Shown here one piece after another: positions 28,000 to 37,797 of a stretch of 64,000 nucleotides of DNA. This stretch comes from Paenibacillus sp. P25 (lineage in GTDB: Bacteria > Bacillota > Bacilli > Paenibacillales > NBRC-103111), in assembly GCA_024704175.1 (NCBI GenBank), contig CP085629.1, positions 2,480,001 to 2,544,000 of the forward strand, read 5' to 3'. Under the pieces are notes generated by a model. It made no database searches. It worked only from the letters and a program-made list of their open reading frames with translations, and was not told where the DNA came from. Each line of letters starts with the position of its first letter. Position 1 is the stretch's first letter. The position numbers and the translations under genes were made by a program.

Positions 28000-29507
28000 C
28001 GGCATTCGTCGAGATCAGCGATACCACGTAAGTGAACCATGCCGCGGCGATGGAGCCTGCAACGGTCCACAAGAGCGGAAAGCCGGCATGACTCATGAAG
28101 ACAAAGGTGCTTTGCCCGAAAATCATCATCGCCGCGCAGCAAAAGCCTACCTTGATCCAGCTCCGGATGTCCAGCGAGAACCCGATGACACGGGAGACGG
28201 ATAAAAAATTCAGCAGGGCGATGAGAACGATCCCGAAGCTCATTCCCCAGATCACGCCATGAATCCCGAGCTGTGACCCGAAGACGAAGATGGCGGAAGC
28301 CTCGATCAAGGTAGAGGCGATAAAATTCCTCATCACGGTATTGACCCGGCCAAGGCCGAGAAGCACGGCATGCAGCGGCGGTTCGAAATAATGGAGGAGG
28401 AAGATCGGCGCAAGCAGCCTTCAGAAAGCCGCCGGCCTCCGGCGAATGATACACCGCCGTAGCCAGAGGCACGGCCCAGGTATACAGGATGACCGTACAG
28501 GGCGCGCCGATGATGAGCGCGAACCGGATGGCCTGATCCAGCCGCTGGTGAACCAAATGGCGGTTGTGGTGAGCGCCGGCTTCGCTGATGGCCGGAACAA
28601 GCGCGGTCGAGAGCGAGTGCATGATGAAGGTTGGAAAAGCGAGCAGCGGGAACGTATATCCTGCAAGCAAGCCGAACTGCTTGGTTGCCACCGCCGTACT
28701 GATCCCGGCGATGGCCAGGCTTTTCAAGATCAGCATCGGCTGGGCGGCCCGGTAAATCGAATGAATGAAGCCGTTGCCCGTCGTCGCGCGACCCGATCTT
28801 CAGCGGCTCGCCGAGCGTTCGCTTTTCCTGCTGCAGCCGGGGAGATAACGCCGGTCCGATGCGGCTTCGCCTCTTATGAAGCTGCAGCGTCAGCAGAAGA
28901 TAGAGCAGTCCGGCTCCTTCACCGGCCACCGCGCTGATCATGGCTCCCGCCGCCGCATACTCTACGCCCAGCGGCAGCAGGTATTGAACCAGAGCCGTAA
29001 TCAAGAGGATCTGCACCACCTGCTCGATCACATCGGAGAAGGCCAGCGGCTTCATGTTCTGCCTTCCCCGGTAATAGCCTTTGATAACGGAAGAAACGGC
29101 GACAAGCGGCGCAATCGGAGTAATGGCCAGCATGGAATAATAAGCCCGCGAGTCCGTGAGCGACCAGGCGGAGATGGTTCTCGCTCCGAACAGCGTAACC
29201 AGTGTCAGCAGGATGCTGATTGTACCCGTGAGGATCAGCGACACCGTAAGAATGGTTTTGACCTGCTTTGCCGGTCCCCTTTGGCCTCGGCTTCCGCAAC
29301 CAATTTGGATATCGCAAGCGGCGGCCCCAGGCTGGTCAGCGTCACAAGGATCGGGACGAGCGGATGAGCCATCATGAGCGGCCCCATCCCTTCGGGACCG
29401 AGATACCGGGCCAGCACGACGCTTGAAGCAAATCCGATCATTCTCGTGATAAAGGCCGATAGGCTTAGAATGAACGTCCCCCGGATAAAAGAACGGTTGG
29501 GCTGCAT
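27947..29507 (-). CDS. SpoVB/MurJ-like polysaccharide flippase (three frameshifts)
   Basis: About 520 residues, 12-14 membrane segments, MOP/MATE-superfamily lipid-linked sugar flippase. The start FIRGTFILSLSAFITRMIGF and YLGPEGMGPLMMAHP are typical of SpoVB. Three shifts (T run 29267-29269; about 28785; about 28418) separate stretches with good matches: IKGYYRGRQNMKPLAFSDVIEQ, LLAFPTFIMHSLSTALVPAISEA and FLLHYFEPPLHAVLLGLGR. SpoVB is needed for spore cortex synthesis. AGGAGG precedes the ATG at 29507. The neighbours (YheC-like, GT4, sigma factor) fit an envelope or spore role. It could also be a general MurJ. Confidence 0.85.
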
Positions 29508-29657
29508 GAAGGCCCCTCCTCTACGCTGAATACTGGCGGGGCAAGTTGTCCCGTCTTGATTAGTTTATGAGGGAAGGACAAGGGAAATAACAAAAGCTTC
29601 CGAATGGAATCTCTATCGATGAAGGATCGAACAAAAAACAGACTGCCGCAGCCTGTT

Positions 29658-30304
29658 TTAGGAGGGGTAAACAAAGGAAAATTCATCATAGCGGGCGGCG
29701 GTGCATTCCCGGCGTACCGCCTTGGTCTTAATCCGGCGAAGCGCGTTATCGACGGCTTTCGGATTCAGCCCGATGGATTCGGAGGCTTCCTTATAGGTCT
29801 TTCCCTGAACAATCTCCTTGAACACCTGCTGCTCCGTCCGGGTCATGTTCTTCCAAATCGAAGCGAGCTCGCGCTGTCTTTCGATCAGTTCTTCCTTGTA
29901 CAAATAGAGCTTCTCCGGCGTCAGTATATCGGAAGCCAGGCGATCAAGCAGCGTCTCCCCTGCAGATTGAGCTCGGCGCTGAAGGAGAGGCAGTTGCTGA
30001 GCATTTGTTGTCTTTTCCGGGTCGCCTTCTTCACCGCATTGATGATCGAGCTTTTGATATGGATTTGGGCGAAGGAATGGAACCTTCCCTTATAAGACTG
30101 GAATTTCATCATGGCGGTATAAAGCCCTAGGCGACCCTCTTGAAATAAATCATTGCGGTCCAGCCCTTTGGCAAAGTATTTCCGGCAATAGTGATGGATC
30201 ATGGGGGTGTAGTTTGCCATCAGCTTCGTAAAAGCGTCTTCATCCCCTTGTTTATACAATAGGATCAACTTTTCGTCCGGCGAGGTTTCCATCGGGTCTG
30301 TCAT
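29658..30304 (-). CDS. Sigma-70 family RNA polymerase sigma factor, SigH-like (one frameshift)
   Basis: About 215 residues after restoring one C in the run 29957-29960. Region 2 is clear (EDAFTKLMANYTPMIHHYC, LDRNDLFQEGRLGLYTAM, then FHSFAQIHIKSSIINAVKK), and region 4 follows (MTRTEQQVFKEIVQGKTYKEASESIGLNPKAVDNALRRIK). No region 1 or 3, so it is a group 3-like factor resembling SigH (early sporulation/competence) but not certainly it. ATG at 30304 with AGAGGTG. No anti-sigma gene adjoins. Confidence 0.82.
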
Positions 30305-30529
30305 AAGCTGCACCTCTGCTGTGTATGAAGTCTATGTAGTATGAAACTTACATCTGCCGTCCCCTCTATCATAAAGCAAAAGCCGGGCCAAGAGTAACCC
30401 AAAATGATTTGCGCAAAAGCGAAAATATTATCAGTATTTGACGAATTATGTCGAATTTAGTCTTACATAAGTTTCCACGTAATAAACCATCATAAATCCG
30501 TAGTGACTTCTTACGGACGGGTGGATGGT

Positions 30530-31922
30530 ATGAACAAGTCTGGAAAGCTAAAATGGTGGCGGCTTTCGCTGCTGGGGTTGCATGCACGATCGGCACCGGT
30601 TTTTTCTCGGGTCGGGCCTCGCCATCCGCATCGGCGGTCCGTCGGCCTTAATTTCATTCATCCTGGCGGCGCTTGTCACGCTGATCGTGTTTGACGTCCT
30701 GGCAAAAATGACGTCCGAAGATCCGCTGGAAGGCTCCTTTCGTTCATACGCAAAGAAAGCGTTCGGCCGGTGGGCCGGCTTCAGCAGCGGCTACGTCTAC
30801 TGGTCTGCCGAGCTCCTGATTATGGGAAGCCAGCTTACCGCCTTGTCGCTGTTCTCGCGGCACTGGTTTCCGCAAATGCCGATGTGGATATTCGCCTCAG
30901 GGTATGCGGTGCTGGGACTGACCGTGATTGTGATCGGGACCCGGGCCTTTGAGCGTGTGGAAAATCTGTTCGCGGTCATCAAAATCGCCGCCATCCTCAT
31001 GTTTATTGCCATTGCGGCGCTGGCCTTGGCCGGGATCATTCCTGGCCATGCGGGCCGCCTCCGGCTGCAGGATGCGTTCTCGCCCTTCGTCCCGGACGGT
31101 TTCCGGGGCTGGTGGTCGTCGCTTTTATTCGCTTTCTATGCTTTCGGCGGAATTGAAATTATGGGTCTTATGGCCCTGCGGCTGTCCAAGCCGGAGGAAG
31201 CCCCGAAGGCCGGACGGATGATGCTGCTTCTGATTGCGGTCATCTACGTCGTTTCGCTGTTTCTGGCCATGCTGCTGGTTCCCTGGGAGACGTTTCACTC
31301 CAAGAAAAGTCCGTTCATGATGGCCCTGGGCCCTTACCGCCTGCCTTGGGTTCCGGATTTGTTCAATGCCGTATTGATCATCGCCGGCTTCTCCACCATG
31401 GTGGCTTCCTTGTTTGCCGTTACCCAAATCCTTGTCACCCTGTCAAACGACGGAGACGCGCCCGCTTTCTTCTCAAGAAAATGGAAAAACCGGCCCCTTG
31501 CCGCCATCGGGCTGACGACGGCAGGGCTTGCGGCTTCGATCGTTCTGGCTCTGCTCATGCCGGGGCAGGTCTATGAGTACTTCACAACGGCGGCCGGGCT
31601 GATGCTAATCTATAACTGGTGCTTTATTCTTGTCACCGCCGGGAAGCTGCTGAAGCTGTCCGCTTGGGGCACGTGGAAGCGTTACGCCGGGATCGCCGTT
31701 CTGCTCGCCGCCGTCAGCGGGGCGCTCTTTCACGGCACGAGCCGCCCGGGTTTTTATATCAGCCTGCTCTTTGCTCTGGTGATCGGTCTGGTAACGCTCC
31801 TCGTGCATTACCGTCGGAAGGGGCGGGAAGTCGGGCAGGGCCAGCCGGGAGCCGTTCACCGTTATTCACCCGAAGAGGAGCCGGAACGCTTCAAGTCCAA
31901 AATAGGCGCCAAAACCGATTAG
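30530..31922 (+). CDS. APC-superfamily amino acid permease (two frameshifts)
   Basis: About 465 residues, 12 membrane helices. The first helix has the APC pattern GTGFFLGSGLAIRIGGPSALI once two homopolymer losses are restored (G run 30574-30577 and T run 30600-30605). Later motifs: DPLEGSFRSYAKKAFGRWAGFSSGY, ERVENLFAVIKI and YAFGGIEIMGLMALRL, typical of CycA/GabP-like permeases. Substrate is an amino acid or amine, not resolvable here. The ATG at 30530 lies behind only a weak G-rich site. It overlaps the converging LysE gene by 57 bp. Confidence 0.82.
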
Positions 31923-32492
31923 CGACAACCCGGAGAGGATGGAAATGATCCTCAGCACCCGGTTCGTCAGCCACATGCGGAAGAAGCTGGCGACGCCGGC
32001 CATAAGGAAATCCCATATGGCAAGGCCCGCGATCATCGCAAGACTGACGGCGGCGAGCTCATGGAGATCATAGCGGGCCGCCGTCTCCGCCAGCACCGAT
32101 CCGTAGATGCCGAGCCAGAACAGGATCGTCATCGGATTGGACAAGGACATGAGGAAGCCGGACAGGAACGTCTTCCAAAGCGTATCCCCGCTGTCCGACC
32201 TCGTCTTATTCAAATGGCGGGCGGAGATCAGGCTCTCGATGCCCGTGTAGACCAGAACGAAGAAGCCGAAGAGCCACAGAAACGTCCGCATGAACGGTGT
32301 GGAAATAAAATGGACAAGTCCCATGTACACGAGCAGCATATACAGAATATCGGCGATCATCGCTCCGATGCCGACGAACCAAGCATGCATAAACCCTTTC
32401 TTTATGCCCGTATCCAGCTGTGCCGCATTGATCGGACCGATCGGAGCCGACAAGGACAGTCCCAGGATCAAATAACTGATTAAGACGTTCAA
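31866..32492 (-). CDS. LysE-family amino acid exporter
   Basis: 208 residues, six hydrophobic segments, full length for the LysE/RhtB family. The N-terminus ILGLSLSAPIGPINAAQLDTGIKKGF is the family signature (P-x-G-P), followed by FVGIGAMIADILYMLLVY and LSGFLMSLSNPMTILFWLG. TTG start at 32492 with AGGGGAG 9 bases upstream. Exports basic amino acids, homoserine or similar. Its converging neighbour is an amino acid permease, so import and export genes lie tail to tail. Intact. Confidence 0.9.
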   Translation of the reverse strand: MNVLISYLILGLSLSAPIGPINAAQLDTGIKKGFMHAWFVGIGAMIADILYMLLVYMGLVHFISTPFMRTFLWLFGFFVLVYTGIESLISARHLNKTRSDSGDTLWKTFLSGFLMSLSNPMTILFWLGIYGSVLAETAARYDLHELAAVSLAMIAGLAIWDFLMAGVASFFRMWLTNRVLRIISILSGLSLIGFGAYFGLEAFRLLFG

Positions 32493-32791
32493 GTACCCGT
32501 TCTCCCCTTTCGGATCGGTGTATAAGGATTACTTGTACAATCTATTCAGGGTCCGCCGCTTGTACGACTAAAAAATGGGAGTCTCCTGCTGATCGATCCG
32601 GCAGAGCCGTCTGCACGGCGAAAAAGCCGGCATCGGTTCGATTCCCGATGCCGGCATGCCGCCGGTTTTTTTAACATCAAAGAAATTATAAGTTCGTTAA
32701 AGCAATAAAGTGACTGCAAAATTCTTTACCAGAAAAACTTCCGCTTAGAACGGTCCGGCATCTATGAAAGGACTCTGATACGAAATTTTTC
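32493..32791. other. Intergenic stretch with a strong hairpin
   Basis: About 300 bases without a gene. It holds an 11-bp perfect stem (GCCGGCATCGG at 32626-32636 with CCGATGCCGGC at 32645-32655). The minus side is followed by TTTTT and the plus side by GCCGCCGG and seven T, so it acts as a terminator for the phosphotransferase at 32792, probably in both directions. The rest shows nothing I recognise. Confidence 0.7.
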
Positions 32792-33583
32792 TTACGAAAA
32801 TAAAGCTTGCCGTAATACGGACCGGTGTCTCAGTATCCAGCTTGCCGCCCGGGCCCTCCAGGCCAGGCCCCATAACGGCCCCACGCTCTCCGGCGTCACA
32901 TCCGCCTCGATCGCCTCTTCGGCCGTTTCGCGCACGGCCGCTTCCAGGATGAGATCCGGCGGCCCAAGCCGCTGTTCGGCGCTCACGCCGTAAGCGTCGA
33001 CGAGCAGACGCAGCCGCCGGGCACGGACCTCAAGCGGCGGGAGGCCAACCCGCACAGCAACATCGTCATCATGCAGCTGGGGGAACAGCCAGCAGACCCG
33101 GGCCAGCTCCACCATCGGATCGACAGGGCCCGCAAATTCCCAATCGATCAGGGCGACGGGCATGCCGCCGCGGGTAACCACGTTCCACGGGGCCACATCC
33201 CCGTGGCTGTATACGGTGGCGGTACCGCCGAGACCGCGAAGAAACCACGGCTTCCATTCGGCGTCCGGGGCCGGCCGGAATGTTGACGAAGCATCGTGAA
33301 GGCGCCGGAGCATCCGCCCGACCTCCTGCAGCGCTTGATCGCTCCATGGACCGGGATGGACAAACTCCCCTTCAATATAGCTCAGCATTTCGCGTCCGTC
33401 GGGAGCCGTTCCCGTGCCTGCAATCCGGGGCATGGCCGCAAATCCGGCTTGCTCCAGGTGCCGGAGGAGATCATGGACATGCGCCGTCCACGGACCAGAC
33501 GGCCGAAGCACAATATTCCCCTGACGGCTGACCGACTTGGCGGAGGACAATACCGTTTCGCTTTCTTGTGACTTGTCTTCCAA
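32792..33583 (-). CDS. APH-family phosphotransferase
   Basis: 263 residues with the aminoglycoside phosphotransferase fold. The catalytic loop YSHGDVAPWNVV (H-G-D...N) and the metal Asp in ALIDWEFAGPVDPMVELA are both present. The N-terminal lobe is short, with VLRPSGPWTAHVHDLL and EGEFVHPGPW in the lid region, as in the group acting on small molecules rather than classic resistance enzymes. TTG start with AAAGGGG upstream. Substrate unknown; true antibiotic resistance is not shown. Confidence 0.85.
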   Translation of the reverse strand: MEDKSQESETVLSSAKSVSRQGNIVLRPSGPWTAHVHDLLRHLEQAGFAAMPRIAGTGTAPDGREMLSYIEGEFVHPGPWSDQALQEVGRMLRRLHDASSTFRPAPDAEWKPWFLRGLGGTATVYSHGDVAPWNVVTRGGMPVALIDWEFAGPVDPMVELARVCWLFPQLHDDDVAVRVGLPPLEVRARRLRLLVDAYGVSAEQRLGPPDLILEAAVRETAEEAIEADVTPESVGPLWGLAWRARAASWILRHRSVLRQALFS

Positions 33584-33769
33584 TTGAATACCCCTTTCGT
33601 CATGAAAAGGGAACCCGACACTTTATAGGGCTATGATGCGCTGTTCCCCGTTGCAATAAGCCCGAGCAAAGAATCGCGTGTTTCCATAAAACGCCCCCTT
33701 GCCTTAGTGATCCCATTCATTCCCATAGGCCTGCAGCTTAACAGATCGGCTGGGAGCCCACCGGCTTCT

Positions 33770-34342
33770 TTACACCCGCTCAAGCGGCCGGTGAGGCTCC
33801 GGCGGCAGCTCGACCCGGACGGCGTCGCCCGGGCGGACTTCGCCCCCGACCAGCACGATTCCCATGATTCCCGCCTTGCGGATCAGGTTGCCCTGCTCGT
33901 CGCGACCGAGTACGGCGGCCATGAGACCCGGTTGGAACCGGTCTAGCTGAGAGCACGGATTACGGAGGCCGGTCACCTCCACTACGGCGGCATCACCCAA
34001 ATATAGCCGCGCTCCAAGCGGAAGCCCCAGCAGATCGACCCCGCGGGTCGTGATATTCTCGCCCATTTGCCCGGCCGATACGGTGAAGCCGGCTGCATTC
34101 AGCTCGTCGTGAAGCTCGGCATGAATCAGATGCACCTGGCGCAGGTTGGGCTGAGTCGGATCAGCCGCCACTCTCGAACGGTGCTTGACGGTAGTTCCCA
34201 TGTGGGCGTCGCCTTCGACACCGAGCCCGGCCAGAAGCACAATACGCTCCTCATTCGGCTTGCTGAATCTATGTAAGGAGCTTCGGCTGACAGCCGTTAC
34301 CGTTCCCGTCCCTTCATGCGACGGTATCATGGCGTTCCCCAT
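33770..34342 (-). CDS. MOSC-domain protein
   Basis: 190 residues. MOSC (molybdenum cofactor sulfurase C-terminal) pattern: LAGLGVEGDAHMGTTVKHRSR, then RQVHLIHAEL, GQMGENITTRGVDLLGLPLG and TGLRNPCSQLDRF with the conserved Cys. Stand-alone MOSC proteins of this size (YiiM-like) bind the molybdenum cofactor and reduce N-hydroxylated compounds. The start may be the ATG at 34330, which has better spacing to GGGGAA. Intact, monocistronic. Confidence 0.87.
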   Translation of the reverse strand: MGNAMIPSHEGTGTVTAVSRSSLHRFSKPNEERIVLLAGLGVEGDAHMGTTVKHRSRVAADPTQPNLRQVHLIHAELHDELNAAGFTVSAGQMGENITTRGVDLLGLPLGARLYLGDAAVVEVTGLRNPCSQLDRFQPGLMAAVLGRDEQGNLIRKAGIMGIVLVGGEVRPGDAVRVELPPEPHRPLERV

Positions 34343-34403
34343 TTCCTATGTAGATGCAGGCCTAAGGCGAGCAGACAGGACGGCAATGCGGCTGTCGGCG
34401 GCG

Positions 34404-34874
34404 TCAGCCCTTCCGGTCCGAGGCGGTTCCTTTTTTGGCCTCCCGGTAGACTTTGGACAGCCCCTTCTCAATCGCCCTTCTTTCCTCTTCGCTGAGAACG
34501 CTGGCAAAATAGGAATAGATCCCTTCCGCATACGCCGGCCAGGTTTCCAGAAAAGCCCGCTTCCCTTCCCGGGTCAGCACAGCGAAGGCGCCCCTGCGGT
34601 CCTCATCCGTTCGCTCCCTTCGGACATAGCCCTCGCGTTCCAAACGTTCGATCACCCGCGTAAGCCCGCTTCGCGTAATGACGACTTTGCCGGCTAATTC
34701 GCTCATTCGAAGCTTCTTCTCCGGCGATTGGTATAAAGCGACCAGAACATCATAGGTGGTTAGAGGTACTTTCCGGTTCGACGACAAGTCCTGCTCGATG
34801 CGTTCGATCACTGCCGCGTAGGCGTTCACAAAGGCTCGCCAAGCGGCAAGCTGGTCCTCTTGAAGTCGCTGCAT
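34404..34874 (-). CDS. MarR-family transcriptional regulator
   Basis: 156 residues, winged-helix MarR fold: VPLTTYDVLVALYQSPEKKLRMSELAGKVVITRSGLTRVIERLEREGYVRRERTDEDRRGAFAVLT, with the DxR wing (DEDRR). ATG at 34874 with GGGGAGACGTC. It faces an EamA-type transporter across 130 bp that hold a promoter and a dyad, so it is probably the repressor of that exporter. Confidence 0.92.
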   Translation of the reverse strand: MQRLQEDQLAAWRAFVNAYAAVIERIEQDLSSNRKVPLTTYDVLVALYQSPEKKLRMSELAGKVVITRSGLTRVIERLEREGYVRRERTDEDRRGAFAVLTREGKRAFLETWPAYAEGIYSYFASVLSEEERRAIEKGLSKVYREAKKGTASDRKG

Positions 34875-34921
34875 GACGTCTCCCCTTCCCTTCATTTACC
34901 ATCCATGATAATGGATTGTCG

Positions 34922-34973
34922 TTGACTTTACAATGCATTTGCGTTAATTTAATTGCACGAGAAACTATTTCTC
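34922..34973 (+). promoter_or_regulatory. Promoter with MarR-type operator
   Basis: TTGACT (34922-34927) and TAATTT (34945-34950), 17 bp apart. The dyad GAGAAACTATTTCTC (34959-34973) lies over the predicted start site, arms GAGAAA/TTTCTC. The position suits repression by the divergent MarR gene. Confidence 0.6.
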
Positions 34974-35006
34974 AAGAAATTATAATTGCGAAAGGGATGG
35001 TCACTG

Positions 35007-35872
35007 ATGGGCATCTGGTTAGGTCTTCTCTCCGCTTTTTCGTTCGGCACCGCCGATTACTGGGCGGGAAAATCCAGCAGGCGTGTCGGAGTCTATCAGA
35101 CGCTGTTTTATATGCAGCTGTTTGGGCCGCTCCTGCTCACCGCAGCGATGAGCTTCCTGGGCGAATGGCATAAGCTGACTTCCCCTTGCAGCGGCTCGCC
35201 GGCGCCAGCCTGTGGATGGGTGTGGATTTGATCGGCATTCTGATGCTTTATAGGGGACTTCAGGTTGGCAAAGCTTCCGTAGTTGCACCGATTGCGTCCA
35301 GTTTCTCGGTCGTAACGGTGCTGCTGGCCGTAGGGTCCGGAGAACGGTTTCCAGCGCCGGTGTTCCTTGGAATCGGCTTCACGCTGGCAGGCGTCATCCT
35401 CACGACCATCGAATGGACCGGCCGCACCGCGGCGGATCAGCCCCGGGGAAAGATCGCGCAAGGCGCCGCCTGGGCGGTTCTCGCTTCCTTGACGCTGGGA
35501 ACCGCCTTCTTCGGGCTCCGTTATCCGTCCGAAGCGATCGGCGGAATCGCCACCGCATGGATCGGCCGGGTCCAGGCGAGCGTCGTTCTGCCGCCGCTCA
35601 TGCTGCTCCTCCGGAGACCTCCTTCCTGGCCGGGCCGGCGAGAGGCAGCAAGGCTTCTTGCCGTTGGCCTTTTTGATGCCATAGCCCTCGTCAGCTACAA
35701 CATCGGACTCGGCATGGAGCATACGTCGGTGGTCATTACCGCCGTCTCCCTGTTCGCCGTTGTCACGATGGGTTGGGGAGTGATTGCCGGCAGGGAAACC
35801 GCCAATTGGAATCAATGGCTCGGCATCGGCTGCACGTTTGTCGGCATCGCGCTGATCGTCCTTAACGAATAA
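35007..35872 (+). CDS. EamA/DMT-family transporter (one frameshift)
   Basis: About 288 residues after restoring one C in the run 35182-35185. Ten hydrophobic segments in two EamA repeats: MGIWLGLLSAFSFGTADYWAGK, then LYRGLQVGKASVVAPIASSF closing repeat one, and VSYNIGLGMEHTSVVITAVS in repeat two. ATG at 35007 with AAAGGGATGG. Exporters of this group carry metabolites or amino acids. Likely controlled by the divergent MarR gene. Confidence 0.88.
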
Positions 35873-35945
35873 CATGAAACCTGCTTCCGCCGTCATAACC
35901 TGTAAAGTAATGATCCGGGCTCACCCCCGGTAAGGAAGTGATGCG

Positions 35946-37757
35946 ATGAGCAGAGAGACCGCTTCATCCCGGCGGCTTCAGAGGCCCAATTTCTTGATCT
36001 ACCTCGTCGACGAAGAGCGGTATCCTCCCGCCTATGAAGGGGCGGAGCTTCGGGGCTGGCGTGAGCGGAATCTCGTTACGCAAGAGCTATTGCGGGCGGG
36101 CGGCACCGAGTTTCACCGCCATTATATCGGGGCCGCCGCCTGCTGCCCAAGCCGCGCGACGCTGTTGACCGGGCACTATCCCTCCCTGCATGGCGTATCC
36201 CAGACGGACGGCGCCACCAAGAGCGCGTTCGACAGCGATATGTACTGGCTCGATCCGAACACCGTGCCCACCATGGGACATTATTTTCAAGCGGCTGGGT
36301 ACCGCACCTTTTATAAAGGGAAGTGGCATATCTCCGATGCGGATATCCTTACGCCGGGAACGCACCGGGCTGTGCCGAGCTATGATGCTCTCACAGGAAT
36401 CCCGGACCCGGACAAAGCGTCGCTGTACCTGCAGGCAGACCGCCTGAAGCCATACGGCTTCGAGAGCTGGATCGGACCGGAGCCGCACGGGAGGAACCCG
36501 CATAATTCCGCATCCTCTTCCGGCCTGGGAGCAAGCGGCCGGGATGAAGCTTACGCCGATCAGCTGGTCGCGCTGATTCGCGCTCTCAATCGGGAACGGG
36601 AGACGCCAACCGCCTCCCGGCAGACGCGCCCTTGGCTTATGGTGGCGTCTTTCGTCAATCCCCACGATATCGTGTTGTACGGCGCTTTGACGGCGCGTCT
36701 TCCCATGTTCCGCTTCGAAGTGGATGAAACCGTGCCCCCGGTCCCACCTTCGCCGACCGACCGGGAGCCGCTTCATACCAAGCCGCGCCGCCAGGCAAGC
36801 TACCGGGCGATTTATCCTCAGGCGATGCAGCCGATCGGGGACGAAGCCTATTACCGCAGGCTCTATTACCAGCTGCAAAAGAACGCCGACCGGCAAATGC
36901 TCAAAGTGTTTGAAGCGCTGCGGCAGTCGTCATTCTATGAAAATACGATCGTCCTCTTCACGTCCGATCACGGGGAGCTGCTCGGTTCGCACGGGGGTCT
37001 GCATCAAAAATGGTACTGCGCCTACGAAGAAGTGGTACATGTGCCCTTGATCTTCCATAACCCCGTTCTTTATAAAGAACCGCGCCGGGTGGAGATGCTG
37101 ACGAGCCATCTGGATCTTCTTCCCACCCTGCTCGGGCTTGCCGGTATCGATGCGAACGCCGTGCAGGAACGACTTCGCGCCGGCTTCAGCGAAGTTCGTC
37201 CGTTCGTCGGCCGGGATCTCTCCCCGCTTCTGCTCGGCCGGGGCAGCCCGGAACGGGCCGGCGAACCCGTGTATTTCATGGTACAGGACGATATTTTCCG
37301 GGGACAGCATCCGTACGGGCCGCTCGGCAATCCTTATCCATCCGTACAGCGACCCAATCATATCGAAACGGTGATCGCCGTGCTGCAGCAGGACGGCACG
37401 GAGCAGCTCTGGAAATTGTCCCGCTATTACGAGGATCCTGCGTTTGGAATCGTTGACGGAGAAAGGGATATTCCCCGCCCCGCCGCTTATTTCCAAGGCT
37501 CTCCCTTAACCTACGATCCCGCTGTTACGAGCTCGGGTAAAGACTTTCCGGTTCAGGAGGAGTACGAAATGTACAATCTGACCGAGGACCCGCTGGAGGC
37601 GAGAAACCTCATGTATTCGCCCTGGGCCACCCCGCAAACCATGGCGGCGGCCCGGCTGCTCTACGGGCTTCTGCAGGAGCAGCGCCGCCGGAAGAGATTA
37701 ACCCCTGCCGGCGGAACGCCGCCGAGTTCAACAAGAACCCCCGGCGGGCCGTCTTGA
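35946..37757 (+). CDS. Type I (formylglycine) sulfatase
   Basis: 603 residues, unbroken. The N-terminus RPNFLIYLVDEERYPP is the metal-binding start, and the signature AAACCPSRATLLTGHYPS contains C-x-P-S-R, whose first Cys would become formylglycine. Further family residues: TFYKGKWHIS (Lys/His of the active site) and LFTSDHGELLGSHGG, with a second metal site in the His. No signal peptide, so it is probably cytoplasmic. Its substrate could be a sulfated sugar released by the glycosidases downstream (sulfated fucose or rhamnose), but other sulfate or phosphonate esters are possible. AAGGAAGTG precedes the ATG. Confidence 0.93.
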   Translation: MSRETASSRRLQRPNFLIYLVDEERYPPAYEGAELRGWRERNLVTQELLRAGGTEFHRHYIGAAACCPSRATLLTGHYPSLHGVSQTDGATKSAFDSDMYWLDPNTVPTMGHYFQAAGYRTFYKGKWHISDADILTPGTHRAVPSYDALTGIPDPDKASLYLQADRLKPYGFESWIGPEPHGRNPHNSASSSGLGASGRDEAYADQLVALIRALNRERETPTASRQTRPWLMVASFVNPHDIVLYGALTARLPMFRFEVDETVPPVPPSPTDREPLHTKPRRQASYRAIYPQAMQPIGDEAYYRRLYYQLQKNADRQMLKVFEALRQSSFYENTIVLFTSDHGELLGSHGGLHQKWYCAYEEVVHVPLIFHNPVLYKEPRRVEMLTSHLDLLPTLLGLAGIDANAVQERLRAGFSEVRPFVGRDLSPLLLGRGSPERAGEPVYFMVQDDIFRGQHPYGPLGNPYPSVQRPNHIETVIAVLQQDGTEQLWKLSRYYEDPAFGIVDGERDIPRPAAYFQGSPLTYDPAVTSSGKDFPVQEEYEMYNLTEDPLEARNLMYSPWATPQTMAAARLLYGLLQEQRRRKRLTPAGGTPPSSTRTPGGPS

Positions 37758-37780
37758 CAACGGACGTTCCCCGGGGGGTT
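37736..37780. terminator. Possible terminator between convergent genes
   Basis: AACCCCCGG (37736-37744) pairs with CCGGGGGGTT (37771-37780). The stem overlaps the sulfatase stop and has no long T run, so it is uncertain. Confidence 0.35.
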
Positions 37781-37797
37781 CCTGTTCAGGAAGCCGG

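Noticed and set aside
30503-31948. Many long plus- and minus-strand open frames over the permease
   Set aside because: They are antisense or out-of-frame shadows of a GC-rich membrane-protein gene; no ribosome site or family pattern.
32621-32671. GGTTCGATTCC-like stretch resembling a tRNA T-arm
   Set aside because: The stem runs 11 perfect pairs, too long for a T-arm; there is no acceptor, D or anticodon arm; T runs flank it, so it is a terminator.
32792-33583. Aminoglycoside resistance gene
   Set aside because: The fold is APH-like, but sequence features do not match a named resistance enzyme; many such proteins phosphorylate other small molecules.
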